Below, piece by piece: positions 1-5,491 of a stretch of 5,491 bases of DNA; positions within the stretch are counted from its first letter, which is position 1, and each line of letters starts with the position of its first letter. The stretch is from Collinsella sp. (GTDB lineage: Bacteria > Actinomycetota > Coriobacteriia > Coriobacteriales > Coriobacteriaceae), in NCBI GenBank assembly GCA_022713905.1, contig JAIHTM010000185.1, positions 1-5,491 on the forward strand, in the 5' to 3' direction. Both the position numbers and the translations under genes were made by a program. The notes under the pieces are model-generated. The model saw only the letters and a list, made by a program, of their open reading frames with translations, ran no database searches and had not been told where the DNA came from.

Positions 1-414
1 TTTCCTCGCGCGCTTAACAGCAGGGGGGACTATCGCTTCTCGCTTTCGGGCCTCAAGACGGCGGTGACGCTCTACATCGAGCAGGAGACCAAGGCCGGGC
101 GCACGATTCACCTGCCCGATCTGGCGGCTTCGTTTGAGGCAGCGGTCTTTGACGTGCAGTACAAGAAGGCCAAAAACGCACTGCACGCTACCGGATGCAA
201 GGAATACTGCATCGGTGGCGGCGTCTCGGCCAACCCGCATCTGCGCGAGATGATGATCAAGAAGCTTGGGCGTCAGGGGATCCGCGTAACGGTGCCGCCC
301 TTGTCTGCCTGTACCGATAACGCAGCCATGATCGCGGAGGTCGCTCGCCGTAAATTCGACCGAGGTGAAATCTCGCCGTTCGACGTCGACGCCGATCCAA
401 ACATGACGCTGTAG
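1..414 (+). CDS. tsaD: tRNA N6-adenosine threonylcarbamoyltransferase TsaD, C-terminal part (5' end outside window)
   Basis: The visible 137 residues are the C-terminal part of TsaD, read in frame from base 1 to the TAG at 412-414. TsaD transfers the threonylcarbamoyl group from TC-AMP to A37 of ANN-decoding tRNAs, acting in the cytoplasm with TsaB and TsaE. Motifs seen: FSFSGLKTAV (visible residues 13-22), a family hallmark; the glycine-rich GGGVSANPHLR (72-82) of the ASKHA nucleotide-binding fold; and CTDNAAMIA (104-112), whose Asp106 corresponds to the family's metal-binding aspartate. Family members are about 340 residues, so more than half lies upstream of the window; in some actinobacteria tsaD is fused to tsaB/rimI, which cannot be judged here. 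The end of the protein looks normal, with no truncation. No downstream gene follows closely, so it is probably the last gene of its operon. Confidence 0.95.
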   Translation, partial: FPRALNSRGDYRFSLSGLKTAVTLYIEQETKAGRTIHLPDLAASFEAAVFDVQYKKAKNALHATGCKEYCIGGGVSANPHLREMMIKKLGRQGIRVTVPPLSACTDNAAMIAEVARRKFDRGEISPFDVDADPNMTL

Positions 415-567
415 TCGTACGGGTGCGGCCGCTGGCGCCCGGGCAGCGCCGGGGACCTTTCTGTATCGATGCAGCTTCTGAGCTGGTTTGGCGTCGACAA
501 CGTCCAGCAAGGTTAACAAGCCAGCGTCGAATTTTCGGCGTTCTTTAGCTGAAAGAAAAAGTTGGTG

Positions 568-586
568 TGCGGAGCTTTGCTCCGCA
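568..586 (+). terminator. Short hairpin after tsaD, possible weak terminator
   Basis: TGCGGAGC (568-575) and GCTCCGCA (579-586) form a perfect 8-bp stem with a TTT loop. On the + strand only TTTG follows, a poor U-tract; on the - strand a T-run lies about 8 nt beyond the stem (complement of the A-run at 556-560). It may end tsaD transcription inefficiently or serve as an RNA 3'-end stabiliser. The rest of 415-567 holds only GC-rich sequence with competing weak hairpins around 425-455, and no gene is seen there. Confidence 0.35.
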
Positions 587-598
587 TTTGGGATGGGA

Positions 599-734
599 GC
601 CCCTCGGGAGCGGGCGGGCGTATACAAGGTTTATCGCGAGTTCCGCACGAGCCGGAGAGCACTTAATGTGCTCTCCGTGCGAGCAGGACTGTAGAGCAGG
701 AAACCTTGTATACGCCCGCCCGCTCCCGAGGGGC
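599..734 (+). repeat. Palindromic structured element, copy 1 (34-bp perfect outer arms, conserved 68-nt core)
   Basis: The outer arms 599-632 and 701-734 are perfect reverse complements over 34 bp. They enclose a 68-nt core (633-700). Inside the core is a 9-bp hairpin, GGAGAGCAC (654-662) and GTGCTCTCC (668-676), around a TTAAT loop. CGCAC (644-648) can also pair with GTGCG (677-681). The core and the innermost 6 bp of the arms recur in inverted orientation at 5405-5485. Identical blocks are 681-706 (26 nt) and 627-650 (24 nt). No protein is credible across it; short open frames here simply cross the palindrome. Candidate identities are a REP/MITE-like non-autonomous element or a structured RNA acting as a terminator or stability element. 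No terminal target-site duplication is visible. The following stretch, 735-832, is AT-rich and holds no gene. Confidence 0.85.
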
Positions 735-832
735 ATCTCTCATGCAAAAACTTTTGTCGGGTAAAGTCCGAGGTCAGTGGCGTTTTATACCGAGAAATTC
801 AAAAAAAGTTGAAAATTCATTACATATTTGCG

Positions 833-861
833 TTGACTTTAGGTAACTAAAGTTTCATACT
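833..861 (+). promoter_or_regulatory. Sigma-70-type promoter of the cstA leader
   Basis: TTGACT (833-838, 5/6 to the -35 consensus) and CATACT (856-861, 4/6 to the -10 consensus) are separated by 17 bp. The 35 bp upstream are very A/T-rich (about 796-830, including a run of seven A), which could act as an UP-element. Transcription would start near 868-869, giving a leader of about 234 nt before cstA. It is the only well-spaced -35/-10 pair I found between tsaD and cstA. Confidence 0.6.
836..853. promoter_or_regulatory. Operator-like dyad within the cstA promoter
   Basis: ACTTTAG (836-842) and CTAAAGT (847-853) form a perfect 7-bp inverted repeat with a 4-nt GTAA spacer. It overlaps the end of the -35 box and fills the spacer before the -10. 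That is the classic position for a repressor operator. The cognate regulator is unknown. The TTAGGTAA core is vaguely like DtxR-family half-sites, but that resemblance is too weak to assign. Confidence 0.45.
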
Positions 862-932
862 GCTTTTCATCCACTGGGGGATGTGAACACGCACGGATCG
901 TTCACATCATGATTGAAGAGGATTTCTTAGAC

Positions 933-977
933 ATGTTCACGCATCAGCTAAACATTATCAGCGTAGTAATTATCTGA
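933..977 (+). CDS. Putative Ile/Val-rich leader peptide upstream of cstA
   Basis: This 14-codon ORF translates as MFTHQLNIISVVII and stops at TGA 975-977. Six of its last seven residues are Ile or Val, the signature of a branched-chain amino-acid attenuator peptide. A GAGGA Shine-Dalgarno-like sequence lies at 918-922, about 10 nt before the ATG at 933. An in-frame ATG at 909 would give 22 residues starting MIEEDFLD, but its upstream region has no good ribosome site and is buried in hairpin 880-908. The Ile/Val codons (954-974) sit in the loop of stem I, and the stop codon lies in its right arm, so ribosome position would directly decide downstream folding. The peptide itself probably has no function beyond sensing charged tRNA. 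Translation is inferred only; chance cannot be excluded for so short an ORF. Confidence 0.5.
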   Translation: MFTHQLNIISVVII

Positions 978-1028
978 TGCGGGTTAGCACATACAGCTAG
1001 CCCGTACGATAACGGGCGGCTGATGAAG

Positions 1029-1067
1029 ATGAGGGCCGTCGAGCGCAACCGACGGCCCTCATTTTTT
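1029..1067 (+). terminator. Intrinsic terminator in the cstA leader (attenuator)
   Basis: ATGAGGGCCGTCG (1029-1041) pairs perfectly over 13 bp with CGACGGCCCTCAT (1050-1062), with a short loop. Six T follow (1062-1067). It is a strong rho-independent terminator. It lies between the promoter at 833-861 and the cstA start at 1103, with no other credible promoter after it, so cstA expression from that promoter needs readthrough. Confidence 0.85.
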
Positions 1068-1102
1068 ATGTCTAGGAAGTTCTTTTTAGAGGAGGAAATG
1101 TA

Positions 1103-2992
1103 ATGAACGGAGTTTTGCTCATGGTTGTGGCCGCGGCGGTGCTCGCCTGCGGCTATCTGGGCTATGGCCGATGGCTGGCCAACAAGTGGGGCGTTGACAA
1201 AGAGGCCCTCACGCCGGCCAAGCGCATGAAGGACGGCAAGAGCTTCTCGCCCGTCTCCGCCTTCACCGCGTTCTCGCACCAGTTCAGCTCGATCTGCGGT
1301 GCTGGCCCTGTCACGGGTACGATCGTCGCCATGGCCTTTGGCTGGCTGCCCGTCGTGCTCTGGGTCCTCGTCGGCGGCATTTTCTTTGGTGCCGTCCACG
1401 ACTTTGGTGCCCTGTACGCTTCGATGAAGAACAACGGCAAGTCGCTCGCTCAGCTCATCGAGAAGTACATCGGCAAGACCGGCCGTCGCCTGTTCCTGCT
1501 GTTCTGCTGGCTGTTCTGCATCATCGTCATCGCCGCTTTCACCGACATGGTCTGCAAGACATTCATGTTCACCCCGGCCGTTGACGCTTCTGGTGCTGCT
1601 ACCGGTGCCATCGACTTCACCAAGTCCTATGCCGCCGGCTGCGCTGGTACCATCTCCATCCTGTTCACCTTCGTCGCTATCGCCTTTGGTTGGGCCCAGA
1701 AGAAGTTCAACCTCACCGGCGCTGCCGAGTTCGTCACCGGCGTGGTCCTCATGGTTCTCATGTTCGCCGTCGGTATGCAGTTCCCGGTCTACCTGGACAA
1801 GTTCCAGTGGTTCGCCGTCGTTATGGTCTACCTGGTCTTCGCTGGCGCCATGCCCATCCAGATGCTCAAGACCCCGCGTGACTACCTCACCTCGATCATG
1901 ATGATCGTCATGATCGTCTGCGCCGTCCTCGGTATCGTCGTCCTGGGTGTTAACGGCCAGGCCACGATGACCGCCCCGGTCTTCACCGGCTTCTCCACTG
2001 CCTCCGGCATGATGTTCCCGGTCCTGTTTGTTTCCGTTGCCTGCGGCGCTCTCTCCGGTTTCCACAGCCTCGTTTCTTCTGGTACCTCCTCTAAGCAGGT
2101 CGAGAAGGAGCAGGACGCCGTCAAGGTTGGCTACGGCGCCATGATCGTCGAGTCCTTCGTCGGCATCCTCGCCATCATCGTCGCCGGCATCATGTTCTCC
2201 GACATGAACACCGCCGGTACCGGTGCCCTCAACGCCGGTGTCGCTTCCACGCCGTTCCAGATCTTCGCCGCTGGTATCTCCCGCGGTATGCAGGCCTTCG
2301 GCGTTGACGGCACGCTCGCTACCGTCTTCATGACCATGAACGTTTCCGCTCTGGCCCTGACCTCGCTCGACGCCGTCGCCCGCATCGCCCGTACTTCGTT
2401 CTCCGAGTTCTTTGCCCAGACCAACGACGCTCTGGCCATCGACTCCAAGGCCGGCTACATGAAGGTTCTTGGCAACCCCTGGTTCGCCACGGTCGTCACC
2501 CTGCTTCCCGGTCTCGCCCTCGCCTTTGGTGGCTATGCCAACATCTGGCCGCTCTTTGGTGCTTCCAACCAGCTGCTCGGTGGTATGACCATGATCACCC
2601 TCGCCGTGTTCTGCAAGTGCACCGGCCGCAAGGGTTGGATGCTCTACGTGACCGTCGCCTTCCTGCTCTGCTGCACCTTCACCTCGCTGGTCCAGAGCGC
2701 CATGGGCTGCATGACCGCTGTCCAGGCCTACGGCTTCTTCGGCACCATCCCGGCTACCGCCACCACGGCTGCCGTCTCCGTCGCCGCTACCAAGGGCCTG
2801 CAGCTCGTCTTTGCCGTCCTGCTGATGGTCCTGGGCCTCATCGTCGCCGTCAACTGCCTCAAGGAGTTCTTCGGCAAGGAGGCCGGTTCCATGCCCGACG
2901 AGGAGCCCGAGTGGTCCGAGATGGGCAAGGCAGAGTATGGTCGCGCTGCTGCCGCTGAGGCTCCTGCCGACGCCGAGGCCGCCCAGGCTTAA
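1103..2992 (+). CDS. cstA: CstA-family carbon starvation protein (pyruvate/peptide transporter)
   Basis: This 629-residue multi-pass inner-membrane protein belongs to the CstA family (E. coli CstA and BtsT), which take up pyruvate and have been linked to peptide use under carbon starvation. Family motifs seen: HQFSSICGAGPVTG (59-72), GAVHDFGALYASMKN (96-110), GFHSLVSSGTSSK (319-331) and LFGASNQLLGGM (484-495). Hydrophobic segments recur from residue 3 to about 590, followed by a charged, acidic and Ala-rich tail (597-629). It is shorter than the E. coli members (about 700 residues), as in many Gram-positive homologues. The start is set by AGGAGG (1090-1095), 7 nt before the ATG. Codons are strongly C-ending, suggesting high expression. 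It is monocistronic here: a leader with terminator precedes it and a strong terminator follows. The substrate (pyruvate or peptides) cannot be decided from sequence. Confidence 0.93.
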   Translation: MNGVLLMVVAAAVLACGYLGYGRWLANKWGVDKEALTPAKRMKDGKSFSPVSAFTAFSHQFSSICGAGPVTGTIVAMAFGWLPVVLWVLVGGIFFGAVHDFGALYASMKNNGKSLAQLIEKYIGKTGRRLFLLFCWLFCIIVIAAFTDMVCKTFMFTPAVDASGAATGAIDFTKSYAAGCAGTISILFTFVAIAFGWAQKKFNLTGAAEFVTGVVLMVLMFAVGMQFPVYLDKFQWFAVVMVYLVFAGAMPIQMLKTPRDYLTSIMMIVMIVCAVLGIVVLGVNGQATMTAPVFTGFSTASGMMFPVLFVSVACGALSGFHSLVSSGTSSKQVEKEQDAVKVGYGAMIVESFVGILAIIVAGIMFSDMNTAGTGALNAGVASTPFQIFAAGISRGMQAFGVDGTLATVFMTMNVSALALTSLDAVARIARTSFSEFFAQTNDALAIDSKAGYMKVLGNPWFATVVTLLPGLALAFGGYANIWPLFGASNQLLGGMTMITLAVFCKCTGRKGWMLYVTVAFLLCCTFTSLVQSAMGCMTAVQAYGFFGTIPATATTAAVSVAATKGLQLVFAVLLMVLGLIVAVNCLKEFFGKEAGSMPDEEPEWSEMGKAEYGRAAAAEAPADAEAAQA

Positions 2993-3031
2993 TCGATCGG
3001 ACGGATTGAATCCTCCATCTCTATGACTCGG

Positions 3032-3070
3032 AAAGACCGGGTCCGCAAAACGCGGGCCCGGTCTTTTTTC
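3032..3070 (+). terminator. Intrinsic terminator after cstA
   Basis: The left arm 3033-3046 pairs with the right arm 3052-3065 over 14 bp, with a single T-G wobble at 3042. The loop is AAAAC and a T-run (3064-3069) follows. It lies 40 nt after the cstA stop codon and should separate cstA from the Toprim gene. Confidence 0.9.
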
Positions 3071-3111
3071 TTGTGAAGACGGGCGATGCCAGGGGTGTTC
3101 TCGCAGATGTT

Positions 3112-3141
3112 TTGCGTGGACGGGCGCGCGCGTTGTACCAT
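3112..3141 (+). promoter_or_regulatory. Weak candidate promoter for the Toprim gene
   Basis: TTGCGT (3112-3117) and TACCAT (3136-3141) are spaced 18 bp apart in the gap after the cstA terminator. Both boxes match consensus poorly. The stretch 3137-3165 is locally AT-rich, with three ATATG repeats, so another -10 there is possible. A promoter is expected here because a terminator precedes the gene. Confidence 0.25.
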
Positions 3142-3164
3142 ATGGACGTATATGTGTGCATATG

Positions 3165-3171
3165 AAAGGGG
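3165..3171 (+). promoter_or_regulatory. Ribosome binding site deciding the GTG start at 3176
   Basis: The purine run AAAGGGG ends 4 nt before the in-frame GTG at 3176. The upstream in-frame ATG at 3086 has no comparable site. Its 30 extra residues are Cys-rich and span the presumed promoter, so the GTG start is preferred. Confidence 0.55.
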
Positions 3172-3175
3172 CCCC

Positions 3176-5368
3176 GTGGCCAAGACGGTATATTCCGATA
3201 ATCAGAACAATGTCGATGCCCTGGCCGAGCGTCTGAGCAGTCAGACATCGCTTTCTGCCGAGCGGGCGAAGCTCGTCGCCTACGACCTGCTCTGCCGCAA
3301 GGCACTCAAGATTAAGTCGAGCGCCCTGGCGCAAATCTTCCGCTCCGTGGATAAGGAGTGCGATACCAAGGCGATGCGCGATGAGCTTATCGCGGCAAAT
3401 ATCGTGACCAAAATCGAGGGTAGCGGCATTAACGGGCGCCCGGCGTTCTATACCATCAATGCTGAGATCCGCGATGCCCAGGAGCAGCCTGCCGAGTCCG
3501 TCGAAGATTTTGTCGTCGAGGATTCCGCTGACGCGCCTGCTGTGGAAGAAGTTACTCCGCGTGAGCATGTCGATACCGATGAGTTGCTCGATGAGAACGT
3601 CGTGCGCGCCTTTACGGCCAAGGCAGGACGCGGCGGTTTTGGCGGGGGTGGCAAGCGCGATGCGCAGCGCCGCGCCCAGCAGGAGCGCTTCCGTCGCGCC
3701 GTTGCTCAAAAGGGTGAGACGGATGCCGAGGCTGTTGAGAACGAGGTTGCTGCCAAGTCGCAGAAGCCCGCGAAGGAGCAAAAGCCCGTGGAGGCCCAAG
3801 AGCCCAAGCGTCGTCGCGGTGCTCACTTTAAGGCTGCGCAGCAGGATGTCGCGCGTGAGGTTGAAGAGCCTTCCGAGGTTGCAGACGATGTTGAGGAGTC
3901 TGCCAAGAGGGCTCCGGGTTCGTGCCGTCCCGGCCGCGGTTTTGCGGGACGCGCGTATCCCGTAAAGCGTCAGGAGAAGGGCGAGCCGGCTTCGACCGCT
4001 CAGGCCGAGAAGGCCGAACAAACCGAGAAAACCGTTGAGCCGGCGACTCGCGAGCAGAAGCCTGTTGAGCCGCAGCTTGAGGTTGATGCCGAGGCCAAGG
4101 GCCAGCAGCTTACTGATGAGCGGACGGAGCAGAGCGCGTCGAGCAAGCCTCGCCGCCGTCGCCATCGTGGGGGCCGCAGTTCCCATGCCGAGACTGCAGC
4201 CGAGAAGACCACGCCGCAGGACGAGGATGCGACTGCCGAGGTTTCTTCGGGGCAGCCTAAGCGCCAGCCGGCGAAGGAGAGCAAGTCCGATCGTCCGCAG
4301 AAGCAGGCGTCTATGCCAAAGCGCGAGCGCAATTTCCAAGGCGATTCTAAGCGCAAGTCTCAGAAGAAGCCGGAGTCTGCCGTAGCAGATACTGCTACCC
4401 AGCAGCCCGAGTCGGCCGTCCACGGCGAGGTATCGGCGTTTGCCCTTGCTCGCGTTTTGGGCAGGCAGCTGCTCAAAGTTGTCCCTACGCCTACGGCGCT
4501 CTCTAAGATCAAGGAGCAGCAGACACAGATCGTAAAGGTCGAGGGCAAGGACGGCAAAAAGGCTCCGCAGCGCACTCAGCACAACGAGATGTCCAACCGC
4601 AAGATTGCCGAGGAAATCGCAATCATCCAGGCTTGGATCGAGCAAAACCGAGGTGCCGATACGCCGGTTGCCTCGCGCCGCCAGCGTGCCTACCAGATTT
4701 TTAACGACGAGAAGGCTTTTGACGGCAAGCACGGTGAGCGCCTAATTCGGCGTATGACCGAAAAGGGCATCAGCATGCAGGCGATTAAGGTCGCCCCCAA
4801 CCGCCCCGTGCACTTTACGGGTTTCTTTACGCTGGGCGCCGACAAGCCGTTCATTATGGTTGAGAACCTGGATACCTACGACGAGATCGTCAAGCTGCTG
4901 CGCGGCCGCAAGCACGCCAAGCTCTTTGGCATCAAGGTGGGCGGCGTGATTTTTGGCGGCGGATGCAAGGCGAGCGTCTCGCATGCCCTGGACGATTACC
5001 TGGCCGAGATCGGCTATCGCTTTAACTACGTCTACTACGTGGGCGATATCGACCGCGAGGGCGCGCGCATCGTCGAGCAGGCTCGCAATGCCAATGTGGT
5101 TGAGATTCGCCTGCATGCCGGCATGTACCGCGCCATGCTCGCCGAGCACAAGCGTCGCGTGAAGGCCGGCGGAGAGTGCGAGCCCGCGGCTGCCAACCAG
5201 GGCGTGCCGCAGAACTTGGCGGCGACGATCAAGGATCTGCCCATGGTCACGCGTGTGCAGTTCCGCAACGTGCTACGTGAAGGCGGGCGCATTCCGCAGG
5301 AGATTCTGATGACCGCCGACTATCGGGATGGCGACTCGGGAAGCTTCGACCGCATGCTGAACAACTAA
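3176..5368 (+). CDS. Orphan Toprim (DUF2220/JetD-like) protein with winged-helix-like N-terminus and long charged linker
   Basis: The protein has 730 residues from GTG 3176 (760 if the ATG at 3086 is used). Residues 1-99 are a compact helical domain ending in a wing-like NGRPAFYTIN, suggesting a DNA-binding winged helix. Residues 100-415 are low-complexity, rich in E, A, K, P and Q, with basic patches GRGGFGGGGKR (151-161) and RRRRHRGGR (326-334), typical of disordered nucleic-acid-binding linkers. Residues 469-730 form a Toprim-containing domain. SRRQRAYQIFNDEKAF (500-515) resembles the stretch before Toprim in DUF2220; the catalytic Glu is E563 (FIMVEN) and the acidic pair is D624/D626 in YYVGDIDREG. 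These match the Toprim of Wadjet JetD and of TopoVIA/Spo11, which bind Mg2+ and cut DNA. JetD normally works with JetABC, absent here, and the linker is not a JetD feature. The cellular role is unknown. The fold call rests on motifs alone; other Toprim families (OLD, DnaG-like) are less likely. Confidence 0.75.
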   Translation: MAKTVYSDNQNNVDALAERLSSQTSLSAERAKLVAYDLLCRKALKIKSSALAQIFRSVDKECDTKAMRDELIAANIVTKIEGSGINGRPAFYTINAEIRDAQEQPAESVEDFVVEDSADAPAVEEVTPREHVDTDELLDENVVRAFTAKAGRGGFGGGGKRDAQRRAQQERFRRAVAQKGETDAEAVENEVAAKSQKPAKEQKPVEAQEPKRRRGAHFKAAQQDVAREVEEPSEVADDVEESAKRAPGSCRPGRGFAGRAYPVKRQEKGEPASTAQAEKAEQTEKTVEPATREQKPVEPQLEVDAEAKGQQLTDERTEQSASSKPRRRRHRGGRSSHAETAAEKTTPQDEDATAEVSSGQPKRQPAKESKSDRPQKQASMPKRERNFQGDSKRKSQKKPESAVADTATQQPESAVHGEVSAFALARVLGRQLLKVVPTPTALSKIKEQQTQIVKVEGKDGKKAPQRTQHNEMSNRKIAEEIAIIQAWIEQNRGADTPVASRRQRAYQIFNDEKAFDGKHGERLIRRMTEKGISMQAIKVAPNRPVHFTGFFTLGADKPFIMVENLDTYDEIVKLLRGRKHAKLFGIKVGGVIFGGGCKASVSHALDDYLAEIGYRFNYVYYVGDIDREGARIVEQARNANVVEIRLHAGMYRAMLAEHKRRVKAGGECEPAAANQGVPQNLAATIKDLPMVTRVQFRNVLREGGRIPQEILMTADYRDGDSGSFDRMLNN

Positions 5369-5378
5369 ATTCCGCCGG

Positions 5379-5491
5379 CCCCGGGAGAGCGGGGACACCG
5401 GCTTAGGTTTCCTGCTCTACAGTCCTGCTCACGACGGAGGCCACATTAAGTGGCCTCCTGTTCGTGCGGAACTCGCGATAAACCTAAGCCG
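5379..5491 (-). repeat. Palindromic structured element, copy 2 (inverted, truncated by window end)
   Basis: This copy begins 11 nt after the Toprim gene stop. Its core (5411-5479, 69 nt) is the reverse complement of the copy 1 core with one indel. Shared exact blocks are 5405-5430 and 5462-5485. The inner hairpin is GGAGGCCAC (5436-5444) and GTGGCCTCC (5450-5458) with the same loop (ATTAA on this strand). The outer arms CGGCTTAGGTTT (5399-5410) and AAACCTAAGCCG (5480-5491) are perfectly complementary for 12 bp up to the window edge. The left flank from CCCC 5379 has a layout similar to the copy 1 arm, so the palindrome probably continues outside. It may also serve as the 3' end of the Toprim transcript; no other terminator is seen. 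Confidence 0.8.

Larger units (their letters stand above)
869..1102 (+). promoter_or_regulatory. cstA 5' leader with alternative hairpins (putative attenuator)
   Basis: The leader contains an ordered set of complementary segments. Hairpin 0: 880-888 with 900-908 (9 bp). Stem I: CGCATCAG (940-947) with CTGATGCG (974-981), enclosing the end of the small ORF. Stem II: 980-988 with 996-1004 (9 bp, one G-U). Stem III: GCCCGT (1000-1005) with ACGGGC (1012-1017). A possible antiterminator: 1015-1021 with 1034-1040 (7 bp, two G-U). The terminator follows at 1029-1067. Stem III shares bases with stem II and with the antiterminator, so they are mutually exclusive. CATCAGC (942-948) can also pair with GCTGATG (1019-1025). 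This architecture fits leader-peptide attenuation. A riboswitch is the alternative, but I recognise no known aptamer. Structures were found by eye, without energy calculation. Confidence 0.55.

Noticed and set aside
425..455. GC-rich inverted repeats just after tsaD as a terminator.
   Set aside because: The stems are only about 5 bp, compete with each other, and no T-run follows.
600..733. A CRISPR array or attC-type integron site at the palindrome.
   Set aside because: There are no direct repeats with spacers, no integrase or cas gene nearby, and the arms differ entirely between copies.
488..764. Short + and - strand open frames over the intergenic palindrome.
   Set aside because: They read straight through the inverted repeat, have no ribosome sites and resemble no protein; the DNA is better explained as a structured element.
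3086..3175. N-terminal extension of the Toprim protein from ATG 3086.
   Set aside because: There is no Shine-Dalgarno sequence, the 30 residues look non-native, and they would cover the only space for a promoter. GTG 3176 has a purine-rich site just upstream.
3162..3236. A 24-codon ORF starting at ATG 3162 that overlaps the GTG start of the Toprim gene in another frame.
   Set aside because: It has no ribosome site of its own and an unremarkable peptide; most of it is out-of-frame coding sequence.
944..4732. A 1262-codon open frame on the - strand running across cstA and most of the Toprim gene.
   Set aside because: It is the antisense shadow of two GC-rich + strand genes in the same frame. 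Its translation is low-complexity (Leu/Arg runs, then Asp/Gly/His/Glu-rich), it lacks any domain, it covers known terminators, and it has no ribosome site.

Overview
The window is about 5.5 kb of GC-rich bacterial DNA with strong AGGAGG-type ribosome binding sites, C/G-ending codons and intrinsic terminators. The three main genes all lie on the + strand. GC-rich coding sequence, AT-rich promoters and overall protein style suggest an anaerobic gut actinobacterium of the Coriobacteriia (Collinsella-like). This assignment is inference; no marker gene here proves it.

Layout: (1) 1-414, the 3' part of tsaD (tRNA t6A37 threonylcarbamoyltransferase). (2) 415-832, a non-coding gap with a small hairpin and a large, nearly perfect palindromic element (599-734). 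(3) 833-1102, a promoter overlapped by a dyad operator-like site. A leader of about 230 nt follows, holding a tiny ORF that ends in a run of Ile and Val codons, several mutually exclusive hairpins and an intrinsic terminator. This layout looks like a transcription attenuator. (4) 1103-2992, a CstA-family transporter (carbon starvation protein family; pyruvate/peptide uptake), closed by a strong terminator at 3032-3070. (5) 3176-5368, a 730-residue protein with an N-terminal winged-helix-like domain, about 315 residues of charged low-complexity linker, and a C-terminal Toprim domain resembling DUF2220 / Wadjet JetD. No jetA, jetB or jetC gene lies beside it in the window. (6) 5379-5491, a second copy of the palindromic element in the opposite orientation, running off the window edge.

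The genes do not form an obvious shared pathway: a tRNA-modification gene, a transporter with its own regulated leader, and an orphan Toprim protein, each apparently its own transcription unit. The most notable non-coding signals are two. First, the repeated structured element, whose inner hairpin shows compensatory base changes and whose outer arms differ completely between copies yet stay complementary. Second, the branched-chain-amino-acid-rich leader peptide placed before a cstA-type transporter rather than an ilv/leu operon.
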